From CAWKCE01 sp032127035 (lineage in GTDB: Bacteria > Actinomycetota > Actinomycetes > JAHEKZ01), in the NCBI GenBank assembly GCA_963848085.1, contig CAWKCE010000004.1:248001-312000 (forward strand): 64,000 nucleotides of DNA, given 5' to 3'. Shown here piece after piece: positions 1 through 8,761 of the stretch. The notes beneath the pieces were generated by a model that did not search any database, was not told where the DNA came from, and saw only the letters and a list, made by a program, of their open reading frames with translations. The stretch's first letter is position 1, and each line of letters opens with the position of its first letter. A program made the position numbers and the translations under genes.

Positions 1-177
1 GGCGGCCTCTTCGCACACCGTGTGCAGGCCCTCGGAGCGCACCAGCTCGCGGATTTGGGTGTACTCGGGGCCAGTGCGCAGGGTCGTCCGGATCCACGGC
101 GGCTTGCGCTCGATCGGGACCTCGGCGTTGCGGACCTCGAGCCGCAGCAGCTTGCGACCTTCGGGTGCGGTGGTCAC
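1..177 (-). CDS. lipA: Lipoyl synthase, N-terminal part (runs off the window)
   Basis: Only the first 59 codons are inside the window. The visible N-terminus contains [23 protein letters not shown] and [11 protein letters not shown], the conserved opening of radical-SAM lipoyl synthase up to its first auxiliary-cluster cysteine. LipA inserts two sulfurs into octanoyl groups on lipoyl domains, using SAM and a sacrificial [4Fe-4S] cluster. The GTG start (177-175) overlaps the lipB stop as GTGA, so the two are translationally coupled. Its substrates, the two lipoyl domains of SucB, are encoded a few kb away. The radical-SAM CxxxCxxC motif lies beyond the window edge. Confidence 0.9.
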   Translation of the reverse strand, partial: MTTAPEGRKLLRLEVRNAEVPIERKPPWIRTTLRTGPEYTQIRELVRSEGLHTVCEEAA

Positions 178-860
178 GCCGTCACTGCCGGGGTCGCGGG
201 CGCCGGAATCAGCGTCGCCAGGTGCGCCTCGACGACGGGCAGCACGTCAGCGACGGTCAGTGGCCGTCCAAGCTCGGCGGACAGCGTGGTGACACCGGCG
301 TCGACGATGCCGCAGGGGACGATGCTGTCGTAGGCGGACAGGTCGCAGTCGACGTTGAGCGAGAATCCGTGCATCGTTACGCCCCGGGCCACGCGTACGC
401 CGATCGCCGCCACCTTGCGCTCGGGCCGCTGCTCGTCCGCGGCAACCCAGACGCCACTTCGCCCCTCGACCCGCATGGTGGGCAGGCCGAACTCCGCGCA
501 CACGTCGATCAACAGCTGCTCCACTCGCCGCACGTATGCGACGACGTCGAACGGGTCGGGCAGGCGCAGGATGGGGTAGCCGACGAGCTGTCCCGGACCG
601 TGCCAGGTGATCTTGCCGCCCCGGTCCACGTCCACCACAGGCGTGCGTCCGGCTCGCTCGCCGGTCGGGCGGTCCCACGAGTTCGTGCGCTTGCCGGCGG
701 TGTAGACCGACTCGTGCTCGAGCAGCAGCACAGTGTCGGGCCGGTCCCCGGTGACGACCGACTCGTGGACAGCGCGTTGCCGGTCCCACCCCTCGAGGTA
801 GGGAACAGGGGCGCTGCCGAGCGGCGGCGCGAACCCCACTCGGACGACGTCGACGGACAC
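174..860 (-). CDS. lipB: Octanoyl-[ACP]:protein N-octanoyltransferase
   Basis: 228 aa. LipB moves octanoate from acyl carrier protein to the lysine of lipoyl domains, the first step of de novo lipoate assembly. Visible family marks are [10 protein letters not shown] (about residues 48-57), [17 protein letters not shown] (80-96), the catalytic lysine in RKVAAIGVR, and the catalytic cysteine in SIVPCGI. The start is GTG at 860. A TAGGCT -10 element lies 6 bp upstream and no ribosome binding site is visible, so the mRNA is probably leaderless. It is the first gene of the lipB-lipA operon and is divergent from the MMPL transporter. Confidence 0.95.
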   Translation of the reverse strand: MSVDVVRVGFAPPLGSAPVPYLEGWDRQRAVHESVVTGDRPDTVLLLEHESVYTAGKRTNSWDRPTGERAGRTPVVDVDRGGKITWHGPGQLVGYPILRLPDPFDVVAYVRRVEQLLIDVCAEFGLPTMRVEGRSGVWVAADEQRPERKVAAIGVRVARGVTMHGFSLNVDCDLSAYDSIVPCGIVDAGVTTLSAELGRPLTVADVLPVVEAHLATLIPAPATPAVTA

Positions 861-866
861 CCGTCG

Positions 867-872
867 AGCCTA
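867..872 (-). promoter_or_regulatory. -10 element of lipB (leaderless)
   Basis: TAGGCT on the minus strand, separated by 6 bp from the lipB GTG. This TAnnnT plus 6-7 bp plus start-codon layout recurs across the window. The promoter call is inference. Confidence 0.55.
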
Positions 873-923
873 CGTCCTTCCCGCCTTCGCGCCCGTCGGC
901 GGGCGTCGGCCGCCCGCATCGCC

Positions 924-929
924 TAGCCT
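924..929 (+). promoter_or_regulatory. -10 element of the MMPL gene
   Basis: TAGCCT. The expected transcription start is near 936. This makes an in-frame GTG at 930 unusable and supports the GTG at 969, which has a GGGGAG ribosome binding site. Confidence 0.5.
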
Positions 930-968
930 GTGGTCCGAATCCACCACGACCTCTCGGGGAGCCCCGCT

Positions 969-3395
969 GTGTCCGACGCGCCGACCCGCGAAGCAGCCCG
1001 AACGCGGACCGCCCGCAGGTCGGTCTGGCTTGCCCTGGCCGTGATCCTCGGCTGGTTCATGCTCGGCAGCATCATCGGCCCGGCAGCCGGCAAGCTGTCC
1101 AGCGCCCAGGAGAACGACGCGGCGACCTTCCTGCCCGCGGACGCCGAGTCAACGCTGGTCATCGAGCAGCAGAAGGCCTTCTCGGACGAGTCGACCCTGC
1201 CCGTGGTGGTGCTGTTCACCTCGGACTCGCGCCTAACACCGGAACAGCTCGCGGCCGTCAATGCCTTCGTCGCGGAGGCGCCGGACCTTCCGGTCGAGGT
1301 CGGGCCGTCGGGCCCGGCCACCGTGGGGGAGTTCCTCGGCAGCGCCCCGGTGGCCGCCGTCCCGTCGGAGGATGGGCAGGCCGTGCTGGTTACGGTCCTG
1401 CTCTCCGAGGACAAGACGACCGACGCGCTGGAGAACGGCGAGTCGCCGGTGCTGGCCGTCGCCCAGGTCCTGTCGGCGGGGGCCAACGCGGCAGCTGACC
1501 CGGTCGGTCTCGAGTCCTACGTGACCGGGCCGGGCGGAATCCTGGCTGACCTCATCTCGGTGTTCGGGGACATCGACGGGACGCTGCTGCTGGCGACCGC
1601 GCTCGTCGTCACCCTGATCCTGATCCTGGTGTATCGGAGCCCGTTCCTATGGGTCATCCCGTTGGTCAGCGCCGGCTTCGCCCTGAGCGTGGCGAGTGCG
1701 GTCGTGTACTTCCTGGCCACATCGGACATCCTCACCCTCAACGGCCAGAGCCAGGGCATCCTGACCGTGCTGGTCTTCGGCGCTGGGACGGACTACGCCC
1801 TGCTGATGGTCAGCCGCTACCGCGAGGAGCTGCACCACCACGACCGACCGGTCGACGCGATCCGCGCCGCCTGGCGAGGCACCGTCGAGCCAATCGCGGC
1901 CTCGGCCGCGACGGCGTCCCTCGGGCTGCTGATGCTGCTGTTCTCTGAGCTGAACTCGAACAAGTCGACCGGGCCGGTCGCGGCCATCGGCATCGTGTCC
2001 GCGCTCGTGGTCATGCTCACGTTCCTGCCGGCGCTGCTCGTCGTGCCGTCGGCGGCGCTGCCGTTGGGCGCCTTCCTCGTCGTCATCATCCCCGGGATCG
2101 TGCTGGACCTGTTGTTCGGTGTCCCGCTCGGACCGTTCGCGGTTGTGGGAGGTCTGCTCGCCGTCGTCACCCTCCTCGGGGTGGTCGTCGGCGGTCTCCT
2201 CCGCGCTTTCCGCGCCCCGGAGCGGCTCCCCGCCGTGCTACGCGTGCCACCGGTCCGATGGGCGTTCTGGCCCAAGGCGCCCAACTACGACGACGTCGAC
2301 GAGAAGCTGTCGGGTGCGTGGTCCAAGGTCGCCGGCGGGATCGGTCGCCGTCCGCGGCTGGTGTGGATCGGTTCGGCAGGCGCGCTTCTGGTCCTCGCCT
2401 TCTTCAGCACCTCGTTGAACGCCAACGGCATCGCCACGACCGAGGCGTTCGCCAACGAGGTCGAGTCCGTGGTCGGTCAGGAGCAGCTGGCCGAGCACTT
2501 CCCGGCCGGCGAGGGCAGCCCGGCGATCGTGATCGGACCCGCGGACAACGCCGCCGAGATGGCCGACGCGTTGGCCGGCATCGACGGCGTGGCGGCGGTG
2601 GTTCCGTTCACCGGGGCCCCCAGCGGGCCGCCGCCGGGGCCGGGCGACCCGGCTCCAACCCCGGTGCCGCCGGTCGAGGTCGACGGGCGAGTGCAGCTGG
2701 ACGTGACGCTTGCCGACGCAGCCGACTCGGCTGCGGCTGAGGTGACGGTCGTCGAGATGCGCAGTGTCCTCGACAGCGTGGCGGGGGAGTCCGCCCTCGT
2801 CGGCGGCACGACGGCGATCAACTACGACACGCAGCAAGCTTCTAAGCGCGACAACCGCGTGGTGATCCCGCTGGTGCTGCTGGTCATCTTCCTGGTGCTC
2901 GTGTTGCTGCTCCGCGCACTGCTGGCCCCGATCCTGCTGATCGCCACGATCGTGCTGTCGTACTTCGCCACGCTCGGCCTGTCTGCCATTGCGTTCGACC
3001 TGCGTGGGTTCCCCGGCTCGGACGCGTCGTTCCCCCTGTTCACCTTCGTGTTCCTGGCGGCGCTGGGCATCGACTACAACATCTTCTTGATGACCCGGGT
3101 GCGAGAGGAGTCCATCAAGACCCAGACGCGCACGGGGATCCTCAAGGGGCTCACGGTGACGGGCGGAGTCATCACCAGCGCGGGGGTCGTGCTGGCCGCA
3201 ACCTTCCTCGTACTCGGAGTGCTTCCGCTGGTCTTCCTGCAGCAGATCGGCTTCGCGGTGGCGGCGGGTGTCCTCCTCGACACCCTGATTGTGCGCTCCC
3301 TGCTGGTGCCAGCCTCCTCGTACGAGCTGGGGCGGCGGATCTGGTGGCCGTCGCGACTGTCCCGGGCCAGACCGCCAACCCCGGTCGACGACTAG
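969..3395 (+). CDS. MMPL/RND family transporter
   Basis: About 808 aa. A proton-driven RND-type exporter of the MMPL group, acting in the cytoplasmic membrane, usually on lipids or hydrophobic compounds. It shows the duplicated MMPL layout: one TM segment near the N-terminus (ILGWFMLGSIIGPAAGK), an extracytoplasmic loop, a TM bundle with GTDYALLMVSRYREE, a second extracytoplasmic loop (about 480-620), and a second TM bundle with GIDYNIFLMTRVREE. The two GxDYxxxxxxRxREE segments are the conserved proton-relay helices of the family. The GTG at 969 was chosen because a ribosome binding site precedes it and a -10 lies at 924-929; an upstream GTG at 930 would add 13 residues. The substrate cannot be told from sequence. 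Confidence 0.9.
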   Translation: MSDAPTREAARTRTARRSVWLALAVILGWFMLGSIIGPAAGKLSSAQENDAATFLPADAESTLVIEQQKAFSDESTLPVVVLFTSDSRLTPEQLAAVNAFVAEAPDLPVEVGPSGPATVGEFLGSAPVAAVPSEDGQAVLVTVLLSEDKTTDALENGESPVLAVAQVLSAGANAAADPVGLESYVTGPGGILADLISVFGDIDGTLLLATALVVTLILILVYRSPFLWVIPLVSAGFALSVASAVVYFLATSDILTLNGQSQGILTVLVFGAGTDYALLMVSRYREELHHHDRPVDAIRAAWRGTVEPIAASAATASLGLLMLLFSELNSNKSTGPVAAIGIVSALVVMLTFLPALLVVPSAALPLGAFLVVIIPGIVLDLLFGVPLGPFAVVGGLLAVVTLLGVVVGGLLRAFRAPERLPAVLRVPPVRWAFWPKAPNYDDVDEKLSGAWSKVAGGIGRRPRLVWIGSAGALLVLAFFSTSLNANGIATTEAFANEVESVVGQEQLAEHFPAGEGSPAIVIGPADNAAEMADALAGIDGVAAVVPFTGAPSGPPPGPGDPAPTPVPPVEVDGRVQLDVTLADAADSAAAEVTVVEMRSVLDSVAGESALVGGTTAINYDTQQASKRDNRVVIPLVLLVIFLVLVLLLRALLAPILLIATIVLSYFATLGLSAIAFDLRGFPGSDASFPLFTFVFLAALGIDYNIFLMTRVREESIKTQTRTGILKGLTVTGGVITSAGVVLAATFLVLGVLPLVFLQQIGFAVAAGVLLDTLIVRSLLVPASSYELGRRIWWPSRLSRARPPTPVDD

Positions 3396-3427
3396 CGGGC
3401 TCGTCCCGGCCAGCCGGGTCCGCTTGC

Positions 3428-4147
3428 TCAGACCGGTCCAGGTGGCAGTCGGGTCTCGACCACCTCGCCGCCGATCCGTTCCACCCGATAGGCAGCCGCA
3501 GACGACGACGCGTCGTCGGTGACCACCCGGACTGGCTCGGTCCCCTCGTAGACCATCCCGACCCCGTCGTCGGTCGCATACGACAGGGGGAGCACGCCTT
3601 GGCCCACCAGCCGGTGCAACAGTGGTCGCCGCTGCTCCTCGGAGTCGTAGTGGACGCCGTTGCCGTAGGGCAGCAGGCCCAGGCCGTCGTCGACCGCCCG
3701 AAGCTCCGGGCCGAACGAGTCGGTGCTACCACCGACGTGCCAGCACAGCGAGCCGGCGCTCACGCCACCGAGGACCACCCCGGACCGCCAGGCCTCAGTG
3801 AACACCGAATCCAGCCCGTGGACCCGCCACACCGCCAACAGGTTGGCTACCGACCCGCCGCCGACCCATACCGCGTCGCTGCCGAGGACCAGCTCGCTCG
3901 GGTCCGCGTTCGGCTGGCTGAACAGCTCGAGGTGATGGACGTCCACACTCCAACCGCGGAACGCCGCATAGGAACGAGTGAGGTAGGCGCGGTCGTCGCC
4001 GCTGGCGGTCATCACCAGGAGCAGCCGGGGGCGCTCGCGACCCGTCAGCCGGAGCATCTCGGCCACCACCGGACCGGGCGCGGCGACGCCCCAGCGGTCC
4101 GTGGCAACGAACCCACCGCTGCTGGCCACGATCCGCGAGGTCGTCAT
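3428..4147 (-). CDS. Peptidase E / cyanophycinase-like family S51 protein
   Basis: 239 aa. Family S51 serine hydrolases include Asp-specific dipeptidase (PepE) and cyanophycinase. The nucleophile elbow is GVSAGSLCW (around 129) and a glycine-rich loop WVGGGSVANLL (around 93) precedes it. A later stretch, ATDDGVGMVYEG, resembles the conserved D-x-x-A/G-x-V region. Its ATG overlaps the stop of the upstream flavoprotein gene as ATGA, so the two are co-translated. Its 3' end converges on the MMPL gene with about 30 bp between. PepE and cyanophycinase cannot be separated here; the length fits PepE better. Confidence 0.8.
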   Translation of the reverse strand: MTTSRIVASSGGFVATDRWGVAAPGPVVAEMLRLTGRERPRLLLVMTASGDDRAYLTRSYAAFRGWSVDVHHLELFSQPNADPSELVLGSDAVWVGGGSVANLLAVWRVHGLDSVFTEAWRSGVVLGGVSAGSLCWHVGGSTDSFGPELRAVDDGLGLLPYGNGVHYDSEEQRRPLLHRLVGQGVLPLSYATDDGVGMVYEGTEPVRVVTDDASSSAAAYRVERIGGEVVETRLPPGPV

Positions 4148-5415
4148 CGCGCGGTCCCAGCGGCCATGCCGAGCTCCGCCAGCACGGCCTGGGCGGCCCG
4201 ACGACCGGAGACCATGGCGCCCTGGATCGATGCGGAGTCCCGGTGGTCGCCGGCGACGAACCGCCCGTCTCCCAGCGTCACCGGACGGCGGAAGGCGTGT
4301 GGTGCTGGCATGGCGGGCAGGGCTTCGGCCACCGGGGTCACAGTCACCAGCTCCCAGTCAGTCGTCGCGGTCTGGTGCAGCCTCGCCAGATGGTGTCGCA
4401 CCCGTCGCTCCATCGCTGACGAGGTGTCCACACCCAGCGCGGAAGATGACACCAACGTCCAGCCCGGGGGTGCGTACGTCCGAGCCGCATTGCTTACTGC
4501 AACCGAGTTGACCAGCGGTGCCTCCTGGTCGGCGTCGACGACGAGCACGCCCCGCCTTTCGGTGACGTCGTCGCCGCGGACGGCGTGGTACCAGGTGGTC
4601 ACAGACCGCATGGGCGGGGCCTTCACGTCGGGGAGGAGGCGCCCTGCGGTGGCAGGGTCGGTGGCCACGATGACTGCCCGCGCGGCGATCGAAGCGTCCG
4701 ACGTCGCCACGTGGGTCCCCGACACCTCCACGGCCGGGGTCGACAACCGCACCACGCCGTCCGGGAGTCGGGCCGCCAACTGGTGGGGAATCGCGCCCAT
4801 CCCGGCGCCGGGCAGGGAGGGGGTCCCGCGCACGAAGGACCGCACCACGAGGTCCAGGAAGCGCCGGGACGTCACCAGGTCGGGCTCGAGAAACACCCCG
4901 GTGAGGAAGCGGCGCAGCACCGACCCGACGAACCTGTCGGAGAAGCCGAGCTCAGCCAGCTCCTCGCCCGCGGTGGAGTCCGGGCGCCCCACGATGACGG
5001 CCGGCCGGGTGCGCGCCAACGTCAGTGCCCAGCGGGCGAACCGCAGGTAGTCCAACGGGGAGCCCAGTCGTGAGCGTGCCGCGTCGAACGCCCAGCGTGG
5101 TTCGGACCGTGGGTCGGCCAGGCGCCAGCGTCGGCTGCCCTGGGCGACCAGCACCCCCCGGGTGAGCGGGCGCAGGTCGAGCGCGTCATGGTCCAGCATC
5201 CGGCGGCCCTCCGGGTACGCCGGGTTGTACAGCTGGAACCCGCGGTCGATGAGGAAACCATCCAGGGCGTCGGTCCGCACACGCCCGCCGACGACGTCCT
5301 CCGCTTCGAGGACGACCACGTCCACGCCGTTCGCCGTCAGGTGGCGCGCTGCGCACAGTCCCGCGAGCCCGGCGCCGACGACCACCGCATCCGCTCGGGT
5401 GGGCAGGTCGGCCAC
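4144..5415 (-). CDS. FAD-dependent amine oxidase/desaturase-like oxidoreductase
   Basis: 423 aa. The N-terminal Rossmann motif DAVVVGAGLAGLCAARHL is followed by VVLEAEDVVGGRVRTD, the dinucleotide-binding and GG motifs of the amine oxidase/protoporphyrinogen oxidase/phytoene desaturase superfamily. The C-terminal FAD contact FVAGDHRDSASIQGAMVSGRRAA fits the same fold. The GTG start at 5415 has a strong GAGGAGG ribosome binding site, and TAGCCT (5460-5455) is a plausible -10. It is the first gene of a two-gene unit with the S51 peptidase. The substrate is unknown, and the short length argues against a true carotenoid desaturase. Confidence 0.8.
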   Translation of the reverse strand: MADLPTRADAVVVGAGLAGLCAARHLTANGVDVVVLEAEDVVGGRVRTDALDGFLIDRGFQLYNPAYPEGRRMLDHDALDLRPLTRGVLVAQGSRRWRLADPRSEPRWAFDAARSRLGSPLDYLRFARWALTLARTRPAVIVGRPDSTAGEELAELGFSDRFVGSVLRRFLTGVFLEPDLVTSRRFLDLVVRSFVRGTPSLPGAGMGAIPHQLAARLPDGVVRLSTPAVEVSGTHVATSDASIAARAVIVATDPATAGRLLPDVKAPPMRSVTTWYHAVRGDDVTERRGVLVVDADQEAPLVNSVAVSNAARTYAPPGWTLVSSSALGVDTSSAMERRVRHHLARLHQTATTDWELVTVTPVAEALPAMPAPHAFRRPVTLGDGRFVAGDHRDSASIQGAMVSGRRAAQAVLAELGMAAGTAR

Positions 5416-5454
5416 GGGTCCTCCTCGCTCACGAGTGGTGCGGGCAAGGCAGGC

Positions 5455-5460
5455 AGGCTA
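5455..5460 (-). promoter_or_regulatory. -10 element of the flavoprotein-pepE unit
   Basis: TAGCCT on the minus strand, about 40 bp upstream of the GTG. This gives a short leader carrying the GAGGAGG ribosome binding site. Confidence 0.45.
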
Positions 5461-5523
5461 CCGAGTCCCCGTCTCCGCCGGCCTGTGGATTCGCTCAGCG
5501 CCGCGGCCGGTGAAGGCGGCACC

Positions 5524-6036
5524 GTGATCCAGGTGACGAGGTCGGTGCCACCAACTCGTGGGGACGGGGACCAGCCTGAGCCGCGCCCGCTGGGGTGCGC
5601 TCCGTTGGCCGACGGCCAGACGGTGACGGTCCTCGTCGGGCTCGGGCTGGAGATGTCCGGCCGCCATCGGGTCGGCTCCGTGGCCGGGCCGCTCCACCCG
5701 CGCGCCGTGGCGGTCGGGCAGGACGGTCGGCCGCGGCTGCGGCCGGCAGCTGCGCCGCCCACGTGGACCCAGGCTGACGACGTGGCCGCACTGCTCCGGC
5801 TCGGGTGGGGCCTGGCGGCGCCGGAGTCGAGGGTCGGGTCCGTCGTGCGCGAGCTCGCCCTGGACGAGGAGCTTCGGCTGGACGTCGTGCTCGGGCGCCT
5901 GATGGCAGCTGCCGGCGCCGAGACACTCGGCGACCCGAGTCGCGGGGGCTCTGCTCGGACAGCGAGGGCCGCTAGGAGTCGGGCTTCCCGAGGGCGGCAC
6001 GCAGCGCGTCGTCGATGGTGGGGTCGGCGAAGGTGA
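5524..6036 (+). CDS. Hypothetical protein
   Basis: About 170 aa from a GTG preceded by GAAGG. I do not recognise it. Support is codon use: third positions in this frame are almost all G or C across the reading frame, as expected of a real gene here. The middle reads like a folded domain (TVTVLVGLGLEMSG, then DDVAALLRLGWGLA, then RLDVVLGRLMAAAG). The last 30 residues are Arg-rich and overlap the 3' end of the convergent SDR gene by about 65 bp, so the real end could matter less than the core. No signal peptide or TM segment. Confidence 0.45.
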   Translation: MIQVTRSVPPTRGDGDQPEPRPLGCAPLADGQTVTVLVGLGLEMSGRHRVGSVAGPLHPRAVAVGQDGRPRLRPAAAPPTWTQADDVAALLRLGWGLAAPESRVGSVVRELALDEELRLDVVLGRLMAAAGAETLGDPSRGGSARTARAARSRASRGRHAARRRWWGRRR

Positions 6037-6895
6037 ACCCGGCTTCGGTGAGCCGGGTGGGCACCACCCGGATGCTGGCCAGGACCTCGTTCGACAGCTC
6101 CCCCAGAATTGCGCGGAGTGCGAACGCGGGCACAGGCAGAAGCGTCGGCCGGTGCAGGACGCGTCCCATGGCGGCCGTGATCTCGGCATTGGTGACGGGG
6201 TCGGGTGCGGTGACGTTGTACGCGCCCACCATCTGGTCGTCGTCGATCATCCGTCGCATCGCCGCCACCGTGTCGCGCAAGGACACAAAGCTCCAGTACT
6301 GCGTGCCCGGGCCGAGCCTGCCTCCCACGCCGAGCCGGAACAGCGGGAACAGGCCCGGCAGCGGGAGCAGCGGGCGCCCCCAGGCGCCGCCGTCGCCGGC
6401 GACGACGAGACCGGTCCGGGGGTGGGCGACGCGAACACCCGCCTCACGCGCCGGGTCGGCGGCGAGCTCCCACGCCTGAGCGACCTCCGCCACGAACCCG
6501 GTTCCCGCCGGCCCGGTCTCGTCGACAGCCTGGCTCCCGGTGTCGCCGTACCAGCCGATCGCCGAGCCGGAGACCAGCACCCGGGGCCGTGGGTCAAGGC
6601 TCAGCATGCCGCGCACCAAGGTGCCGGTCCCGAGCACCCGGCTGTCGAGGATCTCGCGCTTGTAGGACGGGGTCCACCGGTGGTCGCCGATGCCGGCACC
6701 GGCCAGGCTCACCACGGCGTCCACGCCGGCCATCCGGTCGAGGTCGATGGTGCCTCCCTGGGGGTCCCAGGTGGCTTCGTCGGGGCCGGTCGCTGGTCGG
6801 CGCACCAGGGCGAGCACGTCGTGCCCGTCGGCGCGCAGGGACTTCGACAGCGCCGTGCCGATGAGCCCGGAGGAACCGGTGATCGCAACCTTCAT
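5972..6895 (-). CDS. TIGR01777-family SDR epimerase-like protein
   Basis: 307 aa. It starts with the NAD(P)-binding motif MKVAITGSSGLIGTALS. It contains VVSLAGAGI and SGSAIGWYGDTG, where the conserved YG replaces the classical YxxxK, typical of the YfcH/TIGR01777 branch. The C-terminal part carries GAYNVTAPDPVTNAE and the DUF1731 region (ALRAILGELSNEVLASIRVVP). Its function is unknown in all organisms I know of. It sits beside sucB, as Rv2216 sits beside dlaT in M. tuberculosis, but a terminator-like hairpin (6947-6975) separates it from sucB. Confidence 0.88.
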   Translation of the reverse strand: MKVAITGSSGLIGTALSKSLRADGHDVLALVRRPATGPDEATWDPQGGTIDLDRMAGVDAVVSLAGAGIGDHRWTPSYKREILDSRVLGTGTLVRGMLSLDPRPRVLVSGSAIGWYGDTGSQAVDETGPAGTGFVAEVAQAWELAADPAREAGVRVAHPRTGLVVAGDGGAWGRPLLPLPGLFPLFRLGVGGRLGPGTQYWSFVSLRDTVAAMRRMIDDDQMVGAYNVTAPDPVTNAEITAAMGRVLHRPTLLPVPAFALRAILGELSNEVLASIRVVPTRLTEAGFTFADPTIDDALRAALGKPDS

Positions 6896-6946
6896 ACGGC
6901 CATCGTCACGTGCAGTGGCCTCCGGCGCATCTCAACCCCCCGTTGA

Positions 6947-6975
6947 ACCCCGTCAGGACGAGGGTCCTGCGGGGT
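6947..6975 (-). terminator. Intrinsic terminator-like hairpin after sucB
   Basis: A 12-bp stem (ACCCCG plus CAGGAC pairing with GTCCTG plus CGGGGT) with a one-base bulge and a GAGG loop, about 30 bp past the sucB stop. No strong T run follows, as is common in high-GC genomes. Confidence 0.5.
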
Positions 6976-7005
6976 GAGAAGTGTCATCCCAGCGGGGTTC
7001 GGTGG

Positions 7006-8733
7006 TCACAGCTCGCCTTCGAAGGCAGCCTCCTCGAGCCTGCCCTTCAACGTGCCCAGGAAGCGTGCTGCGTCGGCACCGTCGACCAGCCGATGGTCGT
7101 AGGTCAGAGCGAGGTAGACCATCGAGCGAATCGCTATCGAGTCCGAGCCGGCGTCGTCGCTCACCACCACCGGGCGCTTCACCACCGACCCGGTGCCGAG
7201 GACCGCCACCTGGGGCTGGTTGATGATCGGGGTGTCGAACAGGGCGCCCCGGCTGCCGGTGTTGGTGAGAGTGAACGTCCCCCCGGCGAGCTCGTCGGGC
7301 GAGATCTTGCCGGTGCGCGTGCGCTCGGCCACCTCGGAGATCCGTTTCGCCAACCCGGCGACACTCAGGTCACCGGCGCCGTGGATGACTGGTACCAGCA
7401 GCCCGCGCTCGGTATCTACCGCCACGCCGAGGTTCTCCGAGTCGTGGTAAGTGACCGTGCCGGCGGCGCCGTCGATGCTCGCGTTGAGCGAGGGATGAAC
7501 CTTCAAGCCCTCGACCACGGCCTTGGCGAAGAACGGGAGGAACGACAGCTTCACGCCCTCACGTGACTCGAACCCGGACTTTGCGCGCTGCCGCAGCACG
7601 GCGATCCGCGTGACGTCGACCTCGACGACGGTGGTGAGCTGCGCCGAGACCTGGAGCGACTCGACCATCCGCTCCGCGATGACCTTGCGAAGACGGGTCA
7701 TCTTCTCGGTGCGGCCCCGGAGTGGGGACGGCGACTGGGCAGCCGACGCAGGTGCCGCTGCCTGGGGTGCTGCCGGGACCGCCTGTGCTGCGCGCTTGGC
7801 CGCCTCCAGGACGTCGTCCTTGCGGATGCGTCCGCCGACTCCGGTACCCGCGATCGTCGACAGGTCCACCCGGTACTCGGCGGCCAGCTTGCGGACCAGC
7901 GGGGTCACGTATCCGACGTCACCGGTCGCCGCGTTGGTGGCCGTCGACTCGGTGGTGGGTGGTTGCAGGACCGGCGCGGCCTGCGGCATCGCCGGCGGCG
8001 CGGTGGGGCTCGGCGCCGGCGGTGCGGCTTCCTTCGGTGCTGGTGGCGCGGGAGCGGCAGCGGCAGCTTGACCCCCGGCCGACGCTGCGATCACCCCGAG
8101 CTCACCACCGACCTCCACGACTTCGTCCTCCGGAACGGCGATCGAGACCAGCACGCCGGCCACCGGGGACGGGATCTCGGTGTCGACCTTGTCGGTCGAC
8201 ACCTCGACCAGCGGCTCGTCCATGGCCACCGGATCGCCGACCGCCTTGAGCCACCGGGTGACTGTTCCCTCCGCGACGCTCTCGCCGAGGGCGGGCAGGA
8301 CGACCGAGGTCTGGCTGCCCGACGAGGACGCGGGGGCTGCGGAGGGAGCGGCCGGAGCAGGGGGCGCTGGCGGCGCCGGTTCGGCGGCCGGGCTCGGGGG
8401 CGCTGCCGGCGGGGGAGTTGCGGGGGCCGGGTCGGCGGCCGGAGTCGACGACGGGCCGCCGGCGGCCGACTCGGTCTGTCGCAGTGGTGCCTCGTTGGCG
8501 TCACCGATGACGGCCAGCTCGGCCCCGACGGCGACCACCTCGTCTTCGAGGGCGAGGATCCGCAAGATCACGCCGGCCACCGGGGACGGGATCTCCGTGT
8601 CGACCTTGTCCGTCGAGACCTCCAGCAGGGGCTCGTCCATGGCGACGTGGTCGCCCTCCTGCTTCAGCCACCGGGTGACCGTCCCCTCGACCACGCTCTC
8701 GCCGAGCTGGGGCATCTTCACCGAGACCGACAT
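7006..8733 (-). CDS. sucB: Dihydrolipoamide acyltransferase (E2) with two lipoyl domains
   Basis: 575 aa. The E2 core of 2-oxoacid dehydrogenase complexes transfers succinyl or acetyl groups from lipoate to CoA. Domains in order: lipoyl 1 (about 2-78), Pro/Ala linker, lipoyl 2 (about 140-215), Pro/Ala linker, E3/E1-binding domain ([16 protein letters not shown], about 275-310), and the catalytic domain. The lipoylated lysines are in the two [14 protein letters not shown] repeats. The acyltransferase motif [19 protein letters not shown] is near the C-terminus. The architecture matches the actinobacterial SucB/DlaT type, where one E2 may serve pyruvate and 2-oxoglutarate dehydrogenases, so substrate choice cannot be read from sequence. 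The ATG has an AAGGAACAG ribosome binding site 28 bp after lpd. Confidence 0.93.
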   Translation of the reverse strand: MSVSVKMPQLGESVVEGTVTRWLKQEGDHVAMDEPLLEVSTDKVDTEIPSPVAGVILRILALEDEVVAVGAELAVIGDANEAPLRQTESAAGGPSSTPAADPAPATPPPAAPPSPAAEPAPPAPPAPAAPSAAPASSSGSQTSVVLPALGESVAEGTVTRWLKAVGDPVAMDEPLVEVSTDKVDTEIPSPVAGVLVSIAVPEDEVVEVGGELGVIAASAGGQAAAAAPAPPAPKEAAPPAPSPTAPPAMPQAAPVLQPPTTESTATNAATGDVGYVTPLVRKLAAEYRVDLSTIAGTGVGGRIRKDDVLEAAKRAAQAVPAAPQAAAPASAAQSPSPLRGRTEKMTRLRKVIAERMVESLQVSAQLTTVVEVDVTRIAVLRQRAKSGFESREGVKLSFLPFFAKAVVEGLKVHPSLNASIDGAAGTVTYHDSENLGVAVDTERGLLVPVIHGAGDLSVAGLAKRISEVAERTRTGKISPDELAGGTFTLTNTGSRGALFDTPIINQPQVAVLGTGSVVKRPVVVSDDAGSDSIAIRSMVYLALTYDHRLVDGADAARFLGTLKGRLEEAAFEGEL

Positions 8734-8761
8734 CAGCTGTTCCTTCGCTTGGGGTGCGACG

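Noticed and set aside
930..968. GTG 930 as the start of the MMPL gene
   Set aside because: It directly follows the TAGCCT -10 element, so it would lie upstream of the transcript, and the GTG at 969 has a ribosome binding site.
3344..5073. Long plus-strand open frames opposite pepE and the flavoprotein
   Set aside because: High GC leaves few stops; codon use is wrong and the minus strand carries recognisable motifs throughout.
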